From an uncultured Flavobacterium sp. (GTDB taxonomy: Bacteria > Bacteroidota > Bacteroidia > Flavobacteriales > Flavobacteriaceae): DNA of 41,134 nucleotides. Each line of letters opens with the position of its first letter. The stretch's first letter is position 1. Positions 17,960-25,107 of this stretch are shown here, piece by piece. The stretch covers positions 1 to 41,134 of the forward strand of contig CANQRD010000010.1 in the NCBI GenBank assembly GCA_947626185.1, in the 5' to 3' direction. Under the pieces are notes generated by a model that had not been told where the DNA came from, made no database searches, and saw nothing but the letters and a program-made list of their open reading frames with translations. The translations under genes and the position numbers were made by a program.

Positions 17960-18094
17960 TACCTACAGATCTAAAATGTTGGCTTTTGGCTTAATATTTA
18001 CACTAGAAACAAGAATATTTTTTTAGATAAACACTTAAAGAATAAAACAAAAATAATCTTTTTTTGTACTTCTCTAATTAGTAGATTTTTTTTT
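17960..18094 (+). ncRNA. Possible small RNA
   Basis: From the predicted start of the promoter just upstream to a run of nine T (18086-18094). The interval can fold: TCTAAAA (17970-17976) pairs with TTTTAGA (18021-18027), and AATATT (17993-17998) with AATATT (18014-18019) inside it. AATCT and AGATT flank the end just before the U-run. AT-rich DNA makes such pairings by chance, so this is only a candidate. Confidence 0.3.
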
Positions 18095-18096
18095 AT

Positions 18097-18110
18097 GTAA
18101 CCTTTGTTAC
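18097..18110. promoter_or_regulatory. GTAAC/GTTAC inverted repeat upstream of the dsrE-like gene
   Basis: GTAAC (18097-18101) and GTTAC (18106-18110) with a 4-base spacer; with one more base on the left it reads TGTAA-N6-TTAC, the layout of Crp/Fnr-type sites. It lies 55-70 bases before the ATG at 18166. TAACTTGC (18133-18140), near the TAnnTTTG consensus, would put the repeat in an activator position. The regulator is unknown. Confidence 0.4.
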
Positions 18111-18165
18111 CAAACCTTCTCCATTTGAATTGTAACTTGCATCAGAAATTTAAAAAGTTATAAAA

Positions 18166-18606
18166 ATGAAAAAGTTAGTTTTTTTAACATTGTCGGCATT
18201 TGTTTTTTTAACATCAAGTCAAGCTCAAGCACAAACAATGATTAAAGATCAAATAGTCAATGTACAACTAAAAAAGAAAGGCAAGTATGTAATTTTAGTT
18301 CAAAACAGCATGCATTTACACGCTGCTTTAATGACAGGAAATGAAATTCTAAAAGCTAATCCAAAAGCAAAATTCGAAGTTATTTTAATCGGTCCTGTTG
18401 TAAAAGAAATAGTTTCTGATCAAGATTTAAAAACAGCATTAACAAATGCAAACAAAGCTGGTGTTAAAATTACTTCATGCGAATTTGCTATGCAAAAATT
18501 AGGAGTTGATAAAAAAGATTATTTACCATTTATACAAACTACTCCAAATGCTTTTATATATCTATTTTCATTAAAAGAATCAGATTTTATTGATTTAGTT
18601 TTATAA
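18166..18606 (+). CDS. Exported DsrE/DsrF-like family protein
   Basis: A 146-residue protein with a cleavable signal (hydrophobic core about 4-19, likely cut after the Ala/Gln-rich TSSQAQAQ). The mature part matches the DsrE-like alpha/beta fold: VILVQNSMHLHAALMTGNEILKANP, FEVILIGPVV, and Cys105 in KITSCEFAMQKLGV at the position where the family keeps its reactive or conserved Cys. Cytoplasmic relatives carry sulfur in the Dsr and Tus pathways. Exported single-Cys versions have no settled function. It stands alone, with no sulfur-oxidation genes nearby. Confidence 0.8.
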   Translation: MKKLVFLTLSAFVFLTSSQAQAQTMIKDQIVNVQLKKKGKYVILVQNSMHLHAALMTGNEILKANPKAKFEVILIGPVVKEIVSDQDLKTALTNANKAGVKITSCEFAMQKLGVDKKDYLPFIQTTPNAFIYLFSLKESDFIDLVL

Positions 18607-19180
18607 AAACACCTAAAAAAGCGTACAAAGTTTGGAGTAATATAAATTTTAGTGACATTTTTTATGTTATTATTTTTTTATCAAATTTAAAGAAATGAGT
18701 CTTAATTACTGAAGTTATGTCAATTGACAGCTAAAACTGTTTATTTGAATTGATTAAAAAGCAACAAATATCTAATTTAATTAAGCGAAATCAGTTCAAT
18801 AATTGTTTTTTGTTTTCAGAAGAAATGAAAACAAGATTAACCTCTTCTTTTTTAGAATTTGAAGATTATTCTATTGTGGATAGTATGCTGCTGGAGATTT
18901 GCAAATTTGCCCGTCATATAAGAATCAAAGTTTTTAAAAATGAAGTTAGAGACAACACTTTTAAAAAAATTTTGTACTTCTCAAAACAATTGGTTTTTAC
19001 AGGTATAAATTACACAGTGTTTGGTCTATAAGCGGAGTTTTTAATTCTTTAGATATTACAAAAGCAGAAGTTCACGATGTTCTTTTTTTGAAGAAATAAA
19101 AAAGACGAGTAAACATTATTTTCACGACTATGCAACTAGTTAAACATTTAGAAATAATTATGCTAAAACTTTTAAAACAA
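18607..19180. other. Low-coding region between the dsrE-like gene and hisS
   Basis: About 570 bases. It contains the probable gene remnant at 18750-19099 but no other gene. No terminator was seen directly after the dsrE-like stop. Confidence 0.5.
18750..19099 (+). pseudogene. Possible decayed small gene, unidentified
   Basis: The frame from 18750 runs 93 codons but opens at TTG; the first ATG is 18825 (MKTRLTSSFLEF). It stops at 19029-19031. In the -1 frame, coding-like sequence continues past the stop (FYRYKLHSVWSISGVFNSLD..., ending at a TAA at 19097-19099), as if one frameshift had split a protein of about 115 residues. The composition is Lys-, Phe- and Ile-rich and predicted helical. I do not recognise a family. 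Chance open frames are common in DNA this AT-rich, so both gene and frameshift are uncertain. Confidence 0.35.
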
Positions 19181-19210
19181 AAAAGTAGGTTAATTTTAAA
19201 CCTACTTTTT
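19181..19210 (-). terminator. Terminator of hisS
   Basis: AAAAGTAGGTT (19181-19191) pairs with AACCTACTTTT (19199-19209). On the minus strand the stem runs into the U-rich complement of the A run at its left edge, 12 bases after the hisS stop. T runs on the other side allow plus-strand use too. Confidence 0.85.
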
Positions 19211-19221
19211 TTATTTTTATC

Positions 19222-20601
19222 TTATATATATTCTTGAATAGAGTTTACTAATTCTTCAAAAGAAACTAACGCTTGATCTCCTGAAACTAAGTTTTTTAAT
19301 GTAAACTTTTCGGCTGCTATTTCTTCTGATCCAACTAAAACAGCAAACGGAATTGATTTTTTATCGGCAAACTGAAATTGTTTTCCAACCTTTGCCTTAT
19401 CTGGATATATTTCCGTTTTAATTCCTAAATCTCTAAGTTTTGTAACTGCTTTTATAGCATAGCTCATTTCAGTTTCGCCCATGTTTAAGAAAATAACTTC
19501 TGATGATGCATTTACCGCTTGAGGAAATAAATTTAATTCTTCCATTACCAAATAAATACGATCCAATCCGAACGAGATTCCAACACCACTCATGTCTTTT
19601 AATCCGAAAATACCCGTTAAATCATCATAACGACCACCACCACCAATTGAACCTAATTGCACTGTTGCCGGAGCTGCTACTTCAAAAATAGCCCCTGTAT
19701 AATAATTCAATCCTCTTGCTAAAGTTACATCAAGGTTTAATAAAGCACTCTTTAACCCGATTGCAGCTACTTCTTTACCTACAAATTCTAATTCTTCTAC
19801 TCCTTTTGTTCCTTCAACAGACTCTGCAAGTAAGCTTTTTAGTTTTTCAATTTTTTCTTTAAAAGTTCCTGTAAAATTAAATAACGACTGAACCTTAGCA
19901 ATTGCATTCTCTGCAATTCCTTTTTCAATCATTTCATTCTTTACTCCGTCTTCTCCAATTTTATCCAACTTATCTAAAGCAACCGTAAAATCAATCAATT
20001 TATCGCTTGCTCCAATTACCTCAGCAATACCAGCTAATATTTTTCGGTTATTTAATTTAATTGTAACACCTTCTATTCCTAAAGCTGTAAAAACTCTGTC
20101 ATAAAGTGTTACTAATTCTACTTCTTGCCACAATGATTTAGATCCGACCACATCAGCATCACATTGGTAAAATTCTCTATATCTTCCTTTTTGCGGACGA
20201 TCTGCACGCCAAACTGGTTGCATTTGATAACGTTTAAATGGAAAATCTAATTCGTTTTGGTGCATTACAACATAACGTGCAAAAGGTACAGTTAAATCAT
20301 AGCGCAATGCTTTTTCCGAAATCTGATTCGTTAACTTTACACTGTCTTTATTTGCTAAAAAAGTTTCGTCAGCTTTATTTAAATAATCGCCAGAATTTAA
20401 TATCTTGAAAATCAATCTATCACCTTCTTCTCCATATTTACCTAATAAAGTATCTAAGTTTTCAAACGAAGGAGTTTCGATGGGATGGAAACCAAAATGC
20501 TCAAAATTGTGACGGATTGTTTGCATTATGTATTGTCTTCTTGCTACCTCAATCGAAGAAAAATCTCTTGTCCCTTTTGGAATTCCTGGTTTCTTTGCCA
20601 T
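19222..20601 (-). CDS. hisS: Histidine--tRNA ligase
   Basis: A 459-residue class II aminoacyl-tRNA synthetase charging tRNA-His. I use ATG 20601 (MAKKPGIPKGTRDF); the upstream in-frame codon at 20607 is TTG. Motif 1 spans the early GTRDFSSIEVARRQYI region. Motif 2 is in RYQMQPVWRADRPQKGRYREFYQCD (about 118-142), and the histidine-A loops are LARGLNYYTGAIFEV and GGGGRYDDL. Motif 3 is GVGISFGLDRIYLVME, and a C-terminal anticodon-binding domain runs from about residue 365. Length is normal. It is divergent from the MacB-type permease gene. Confidence 0.96.
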   Translation of the reverse strand: MAKKPGIPKGTRDFSSIEVARRQYIMQTIRHNFEHFGFHPIETPSFENLDTLLGKYGEEGDRLIFKILNSGDYLNKADETFLANKDSVKLTNQISEKALRYDLTVPFARYVVMHQNELDFPFKRYQMQPVWRADRPQKGRYREFYQCDADVVGSKSLWQEVELVTLYDRVFTALGIEGVTIKLNNRKILAGIAEVIGASDKLIDFTVALDKLDKIGEDGVKNEMIEKGIAENAIAKVQSLFNFTGTFKEKIEKLKSLLAESVEGTKGVEELEFVGKEVAAIGLKSALLNLDVTLARGLNYYTGAIFEVAAPATVQLGSIGGGGRYDDLTGIFGLKDMSGVGISFGLDRIYLVMEELNLFPQAVNASSEVIFLNMGETEMSYAIKAVTKLRDLGIKTEIYPDKAKVGKQFQFADKKSIPFAVLVGSEEIAAEKFTLKNLVSGDQALVSFEELVNSIQEYI

Positions 20602-20632
20602 TTTCAATTAATTTTCAAATTATTTATTACTA

Positions 20633-20640
20633 CAAAATTA
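20633..20640 (-). promoter_or_regulatory. Probable -7 element of hisS
   Basis: Minus-strand TAATTTTG fits TAnnTTTG and lies 31 bases before the hisS ATG. No TTG at standard spacing was found upstream, so support is partial. Confidence 0.5.
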
Positions 20641-20791
20641 GCCAATTTTCTGTAGAAAATAACTTTTTATTCCAAGCAAACTGTTTCGTTTTAATTCAAC
20701 TCGATTATAGATATTACTTCCCTAGATTTTTTATAATTTTAATTGTTGAATAAGATTGTAACATTTTAGTTCTATAATCGTCCTATTAGAT

Positions 20792-22033
20792 ATGTGGAAA
20801 ATTACTATTGAAAATATCAAGATTGCTATTGGAAGTATTAAAAGTCAGTTGCTTAGAACTTTTATTACTGTTTTTATCATTGCTATAGGAATATGGGCTT
20901 TGGTAGGAATTTTGGCAGTAGTAGATGCGTTGAGAAATACAATGCTAAGCGATTATGCTTCTATGGGAGCAAATACATTTACAATAAGTCAATACGATGC
21001 AGCTGGTAGAATGGCTAAAAACAAATCTGTTCAGGTTGAAAATCCTGTAATTACATATGCTCAGGCAGTAGAATTTAAAAAGCTTTATAATTATCCGCTT
21101 TCCAAAACTTCGCTTTCATTTAATGCTGCTTCAAAAGTGGAGGTGAAAACAGATTTGATAAAATCTGATCCTGAAATTAGCATAGTAGGTTGCGACGAAA
21201 ATTACTTATCAAACAGTGGCTTAAAACTAAGCGATGGACGTGAATTTACTTATACTGACATTGCAAATAATCATTTTGTATGTGTGGTAGGTTCAGATTT
21301 TTCAAAAAAAATGTTTAAAAATCAATCACCAATAGATCAGGTAATTTCAATACGTGGATACAAATTTAAAATTATTGGAATATTAAAAGAACAAGGAAGT
21401 ACATTTGGTAATAATGAAGATCAACGCGTTTTTATTCCAATACAAATTGCCAGAAACATATTCAATCCCGATCAAACAAATTACACTATAAAAGTTGCTT
21501 TGCTAAAAGATGGTTTATTAGAAAAATCTATCGATCAGGCAATGGTAACTTTTAGAAATGTTAGAGGGCTTACCCCATCTCATCAATCAAACTTTGGTAT
21601 TGAACGCAGCGATGATATGATTCGATCTATGCTAAAACAAGTTGATACATTAAATGCAGCAGCTTGGATTATTGGTATGATTACAGTTTTAGGATCTTCT
21701 ATTGCTCTAATGAATATTATGTTGGTTTCGGTAACAGAACGTACAAAAGAAATTGGTATCCGCAAAGCTTTAGGAGCAAAACGAAGAACAATAGCACAAC
21801 AATTTTTTACGGAAACTATTGTTATTGGTCAAATTGGTGGAGTTGTTGGAACACTATTAGGAATAGCTACAGCTTATATTATGACATTGGCATTGCATTT
21901 TACATTTGCTATTCCTTGGGGAGCAATATTAGCAGCGTTTATTACTACGCTGACTGTTGCTATTATTTCAGGTTTATATCCTGCTTTAAAAGCATCAAAA
22001 TTAGATCCGGTAGAAGCATTGAGATACGAATAA
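20792..22033 (+). CDS. ABC transporter permease, MacB/FtsX type
   Basis: A 413-residue inner-membrane protein with the MacB layout: helix 1 (about 22-46), a large periplasmic MacB_PCD domain (about 50-255, including SIVGCDENYL and VVGSDFSKKMF), then three helices in the FtsX domain (about 285-310, 335-362, 375-398), with the EIGIRKALGAKRRTI coupling segment and the closing LYPALKASKLDPVEALRYE. This type moves substrates from the periplasm by mechanotransmission, together with a cytoplasmic ATPase. No ATPase or membrane-fusion gene lies next to it, so the partner is elsewhere. Substrate unknown. Confidence 0.88.
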   Translation: MWKITIENIKIAIGSIKSQLLRTFITVFIIAIGIWALVGILAVVDALRNTMLSDYASMGANTFTISQYDAAGRMAKNKSVQVENPVITYAQAVEFKKLYNYPLSKTSLSFNAASKVEVKTDLIKSDPEISIVGCDENYLSNSGLKLSDGREFTYTDIANNHFVCVVGSDFSKKMFKNQSPIDQVISIRGYKFKIIGILKEQGSTFGNNEDQRVFIPIQIARNIFNPDQTNYTIKVALLKDGLLEKSIDQAMVTFRNVRGLTPSHQSNFGIERSDDMIRSMLKQVDTLNAAAWIIGMITVLGSSIALMNIMLVSVTERTKEIGIRKALGAKRRTIAQQFFTETIVIGQIGGVVGTLLGIATAYIMTLALHFTFAIPWGAILAAFITTLTVAIISGLYPALKASKLDPVEALRYE

Positions 22034-22034
22034 A

Positions 22035-22062
22035 ATCTGCTTATTTTTTATAATAAGCAGAT
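22035..22062. terminator. Hairpin at the convergent ends of the MacB-type and truC genes
   Basis: ATCTGCTTATT (22035-22045) and AATAAGCAGAT (22052-22062) form a perfect 11-bp stem that overlaps the end of truC. A short U-rich run follows only on the minus strand, so it fits best as the truC terminator and a weaker plus-strand one. Confidence 0.6.
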
Positions 22063-22742
22063 AAATCGAACTGTAATATTTTATTATAAGCTGTATATTG
22101 ATCATCAATGGTGGCGCGCAAATGAATAGTTTCTTTTGTGATGGGATGCTCAAATTGAAGTTCTAACGCATGTAACAACATTGCGGTTAATTCAAATTGA
22201 TCAAGCCACAATTTATTTTGTTTATTGCATCCGTGTGGACGACTGCCTAAAATTGGATGAAAAATATGTTTAAAATGTTTCCGTAATTGATGCTGTCTAC
22301 CTGTTTCCGGATAAGCTTCCACTAAAGAATACCGAGAAGTTTGATGCTTACCAAACGGAACGTCTACCTCAACTTGTTGCAAAGTTTTATAGTATGTTTT
22401 TGCTTCTTGTGTTTGTCCGCTATCATTCGTTAGGGCATAATCTATCGTTTCTTCTTCAGGTGTAAAACCACGAACAATTGCAATATATTTTTTTTCTACT
22501 TTTCTCGTTGCAAAATCATCATTAAGTTGTTTTAAAATTTCTTTATCTAAAGCAAAAAGTAAAACTCCAGATGTTTTTCTGTCTAATCGATGAACAGGAT
22601 AAACATATTGTCCGATTTGATCACGCAAAATTTGAATGGCATATTCTTGAATATCACTTGCTATAAATGATTTATGTACCAATAAATCTCTTGGTTTGTT
22701 AATAGCAACAATATATTCGTCTTGATAAAGAATTTCTAACAT
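22041..22742 (-). CDS. truC: RluA-family pseudouridine synthase, TruC type
   Basis: A 233-residue enzyme isomerising uridine to pseudouridine, most like TruC, which modifies U65 of tRNA. The start is ATG 22742 (MLEILYQDEYIVAINKP); the upstream frame to 22763 opens with TTG. The catalytic Asp54 lies in PVHRLDRKTSGVLLFAL. The TruC-like GRQHQLRKHFKHIFHPILG segment (about 155-173) and late LHALELQFEHPITKE are present. There is no S4 domain, as in TruC. A TATATTTG box (22747-22754) sits just 5 bases before the ATG, so the mRNA may be leaderless or nearly so. The tRNA target is inferred from subfamily. Confidence 0.85.
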   Translation of the reverse strand: MLEILYQDEYIVAINKPRDLLVHKSFIASDIQEYAIQILRDQIGQYVYPVHRLDRKTSGVLLFALDKEILKQLNDDFATRKVEKKYIAIVRGFTPEEETIDYALTNDSGQTQEAKTYYKTLQQVEVDVPFGKHQTSRYSLVEAYPETGRQHQLRKHFKHIFHPILGSRPHGCNKQNKLWLDQFELTAMLLHALELQFEHPITKETIHLRATIDDQYTAYNKILQFDLSAYYKK

Positions 22743-22746
22743 GTGG

Positions 22747-22754
22747 CAAATATA
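22747..22754 (-). promoter_or_regulatory. -7 box of truC, directly against the start codon
   Basis: Minus-strand TATATTTG fits TAnnTTTG and ends 4 bases before the ATG at 22742. No TTG at 17-23 bases was found. If used, the transcript would begin at or next to the A of the start codon. Confidence 0.5.
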
Positions 22755-22804
22755 GTTCAACAAAAAAAGCTGCCCTATTTCGACAACTTTTTTCTATCTA
22801 TTTT

Positions 22805-23275
22805 TTAATCTTTATTATATTCTGATTCTTTTCGAATCATATCTACATGCGGGATTCCATCTTCTAGATAATCTTCAGAAGCTGATTTGAAACCAAAAGA
22901 ACCATAAAATTCTTTCAAATAACATTGCGCTCCAATTTGAATTTCTTGTGCTTCAAATTCTTCTTCAATTTTATCTAAAACTAAATTCATTAATATTCTT
23001 CCTAATTTTTCTTTTCTGTATTCTGGACGAACCACTACTCTACCTATAGACATTTGTGGATAGCTTAAACCAGGAGGTACAATACGTGCATAAGCAACTA
23101 TTTTACCTTGATGAGAAGCAAAAACATGTAAACATTTTTTATCTTTTCCATCTAATTCTGGATAGGCACAATTTTGTTCTACCACAAAAACATCTGTTCT
23201 CAATTGAAGAATATCGTACAATTCCGTTACATCTAATTCTTCAAACGATTTTGTATGCCAATGAATACTATTCAT
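22805..23275 (-). CDS. GNAT N-acetyltransferase, ElaA type
   Basis: A 156-residue acetyl-CoA-dependent transferase. The N-terminal LYDILQLRTDVFVVEQNCAYPELDGKD (about 19-45) is the ElaA hallmark. SIGRVVVRPEYRKEKLGRILM (about 76-96) holds the acetyl-CoA pyrophosphate-binding loop. The QIGAQCYLKEFYGSFGFK segment completes the fold. The acceptor is unknown for this subgroup. A -7 box TACATTTG (minus, 23292-23299) lies 17 bases before the ATG. truC follows 62 bases downstream with its own -7 box. Confidence 0.87.
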   Translation of the reverse strand: MNSIHWHTKSFEELDVTELYDILQLRTDVFVVEQNCAYPELDGKDKKCLHVFASHQGKIVAYARIVPPGLSYPQMSIGRVVVRPEYRKEKLGRILMNLVLDKIEEEFEAQEIQIGAQCYLKEFYGSFGFKSASEDYLEDGIPHVDMIRKESEYNKD

Positions 23276-23291
23276 GAAATTTTTATTTATA

Positions 23292-23299
23292 CAAATGTA
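23292..23299 (-). promoter_or_regulatory. Probable -7 element of the ElaA-type gene
   Basis: Minus-strand TACATTTG matches TAnnTTTG, 17 bases before the ATG at 23275. No convincing -33 TTG was found. Confidence 0.5.
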
Positions 23300-23336
23300 C
23301 TATTAAACAAATAAAAGACATTATTCTTGACTTAAT

Positions 23337-24059
23337 TTATACTTGCTCAATTGTAAAATAAATTAATGAAAAAGCAAATGCATTATTTAATACATGGAAT
23401 AAACAACCGTACCAAAAACCTATACGAATACGCAAATAGCCCATTCCTAAACCTAAAACAAATTGAGGTAACACAATAAGTGGTGTAAATAATAAAACCC
23501 TTAAAGGAAATTCTTCAAAATTTCCAATATGAATAAAAGCAAAAATAATACTCAACACATAAAAAACATAAGGGAAGTATTTTGTACTATTTACTTCAAT
23601 TTGATTTTGAAATACCACACAACTAACTACAAAAACAACTGATATCAATAACCAAAAAACATAATACAACCAAGAAAGTGTTTCATAATAATACTCCAGA
23701 ATTGCAGTAACAGAAAAAGCTAAATAAAACAAAACCCCTAAACCTCCGATAATTGCGTAAGAAATTTTGAAACGAAGCGGTAATCTAAAAAATACTTCTT
23801 CTAAAAACGGACCCAAAAATACTGCAAATACAAATGCGCCAAAATACCCAATAGACTCTAGCATTTTAGTAAAAACATCCGTTTCAGGAATATCTATTAA
23901 AGTATCTAAAATTCCCAAACTCAAAATCATAAATAACAATAAGCTCAACCATAATTGAACTGTTATTTTTAATTTCTCTGTTTTGTTGTATGTAAATCCT
24001 TTTAAATCTGGATGTTTTAAAAAAGAATTAAAATCTGTTATTAGCTCTTTGTACGTCAT
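23337..24059 (-). CDS. CPBP family intramembrane metalloprotease
   Basis: A 240-residue membrane protein with about eight hydrophobic segments. The start is ATG 24059 (MTYKELITDF); the upstream extension begins with TTG and runs across the neighbouring terminator. The CAAX-protease/bacteriocin-processing motifs are complete: EEVFFR (Glu87, Glu88, Arg92), FAFIH (His177), and CLFHVLNNA (His222, Asn226), which together bind the metal. Bacterial members are linked to peptide maturation or self-immunity, but no peptide gene is visible here. Substrate unknown. Confidence 0.87.
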   Translation of the reverse strand: MTYKELITDFNSFLKHPDLKGFTYNKTEKLKITVQLWLSLLLFMILSLGILDTLIDIPETDVFTKMLESIGYFGAFVFAVFLGPFLEEVFFRLPLRFKISYAIIGGLGVLFYLAFSVTAILEYYYETLSWLYYVFWLLISVVFVVSCVVFQNQIEVNSTKYFPYVFYVLSIIFAFIHIGNFEEFPLRVLLFTPLIVLPQFVLGLGMGYLRIRIGFWYGCLFHVLNNAFAFSLIYFTIEQV

Positions 24060-24090
24060 CTTTCTTATTTTACTAAAGCAAGTTAACAAA

Positions 24091-24124
24091 AAAAGCAATT
24101 GTACTTATCAATACAATTGCTTTT
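24091..24124 (-). terminator. Terminator of the serine operon
   Basis: AAAAGCAATTGTA (24091-24103) and TACAATTGCTTTT (24112-24124) form a perfect 13-bp stem with A/T runs at its base, 19 bases after the serA-like stop. Confidence 0.85.
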
Positions 24125-24142
24125 GAAAAATATATAATATTT

Positions 24143-25096
24143 TTATCTCTTTAATATTTCCTGTGATTTATTTAAAATCTCTTGCCAAATTTGATGTTTG
24201 CTTTCGTGTGTTGCTGTTGCAATATTTGGCGAAAGTGAAAAAGCAGGCTGCATAAGCACCTGAATAACTGGATTTGGTTCTTCTTCAAAACGATCAATTC
24301 CTGCAAAAAGAATTGTTTCTTTGTTTACCTCATCAACTAAATCAACCTCATTAATTGCTTCTGGGTAAGCACAATTTACTATTCCAATTAAGTTTTGAGC
24401 CTTTTCAAAAGAAGTACTATTTACTACATATTGCTGAAAATATTTGGTATGAATAGATATAAAATGCGATTGTTCTAATAAATCATCCATCGAAATTGAC
24501 GCAAGATGAACAGGAAAAACAATTCCATTTGGCAATTCAAATTCTGCTTCTAAATTTGGTAATGAACTATCTGTATAAACAACATTTACCCCAAGCCCTA
24601 ACGCTTTTTGTGCTAATTTTTGTCCAGACAAATTCATTCCAATTATTCCTAATGTTTTACCCGATAACTCTACACCTGTACTGTAAGATTCTTGCAAAAA
24701 TTTAAAAGAACTATCCCCTTCCAAAGGCATGTTTCTATTTGCTTCTTGCAATAATCTTGCTCCGCTAAACAGATGAGCTAAAACCATTTCTGCCGTTGCA
24801 TTAGACAAAGCTTCTTCTGCCCAAATAGCTTTTATTCCGTTGCCTTTTACAGCGTCAATAATTTCTAAATTGGTATAAACACCTGCAAAAACTATAGCTT
24901 TTAAATGACGTAATTGCTCAATTATAGATTTATCTAATAAGGTACCTTGTTGAATTAACAAAACATCTATTTCATTTTTTTGCGTATAGGCAACCAATTG
25001 CTCTATAGCAACTCTTACCTCTTTTACTTCAAAACCTAACGTTTCAAATTGTAATTTTATATCTTCGGGAATACCATCGTTGGCTAATATTCTCAT
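24143..25096 (-). CDS. SerA-like D-2-hydroxyacid dehydrogenase with degenerate active site
   Basis: A 317-residue protein aligned end to end with flavobacterial 3-phosphoglycerate dehydrogenases: MRILANDGIPE, the AEMVLAHLFSGARLLQEANRNMPLEGDS stretch in two parts, KTLGIIGMNLSG, GIVNCAYPEAINE, FAGIDRFEEEPNP. Key residues are lost. The catalytic Arg of the usual NCARGG is Tyr244, the catalytic His of TPHIGA is Asn291 (SPNIAT), and the middle Gly of GxGxxG is Asn155. Glu273 is kept. The frame is intact and sits 11 bases after serC, yet ordinary dehydrogenase chemistry is doubtful. It may be a pseudoenzyme, a regulatory relative or an early stage of loss. Confidence 0.85.
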   Translation of the reverse strand: MRILANDGIPEDIKLQFETLGFEVKEVRVAIEQLVAYTQKNEIDVLLIQQGTLLDKSIIEQLRHLKAIVFAGVYTNLEIIDAVKGNGIKAIWAEEALSNATAEMVLAHLFSGARLLQEANRNMPLEGDSSFKFLQESYSTGVELSGKTLGIIGMNLSGQKLAQKALGLGVNVVYTDSSLPNLEAEFELPNGIVFPVHLASISMDDLLEQSHFISIHTKYFQQYVVNSTSFEKAQNLIGIVNCAYPEAINEVDLVDEVNKETILFAGIDRFEEEPNPVIQVLMQPAFSLSPNIATATHESKHQIWQEILNKSQEILKR

Positions 25097-25107
25097 TTCT
25101 TTCGTTT

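Larger units (their letters stand above)
17473..18165. other. Long divergent intergenic region between the sigma operon and the dsrE-like gene
   Basis: About 690 bases of very AT-rich DNA with no protein gene longer than about 16 codons that I can support. It holds the start regions of two divergent transcripts, a canonical promoter with an overlapping inverted repeat (17912-17953), a possible small RNA (17960-18094) and a GTAAC/GTTAC inverted repeat (18097-18110), each listed separately. The stretch 17500-17900 shows nothing recognisable. Confidence 0.6.

Noticed and set aside
21664..22053. 129-codon frame inside the MacB-type gene
   Set aside because: Same-strand alternative frame, Tyr/Cys/Ser-rich nonsense overlapping the FtsX domain.
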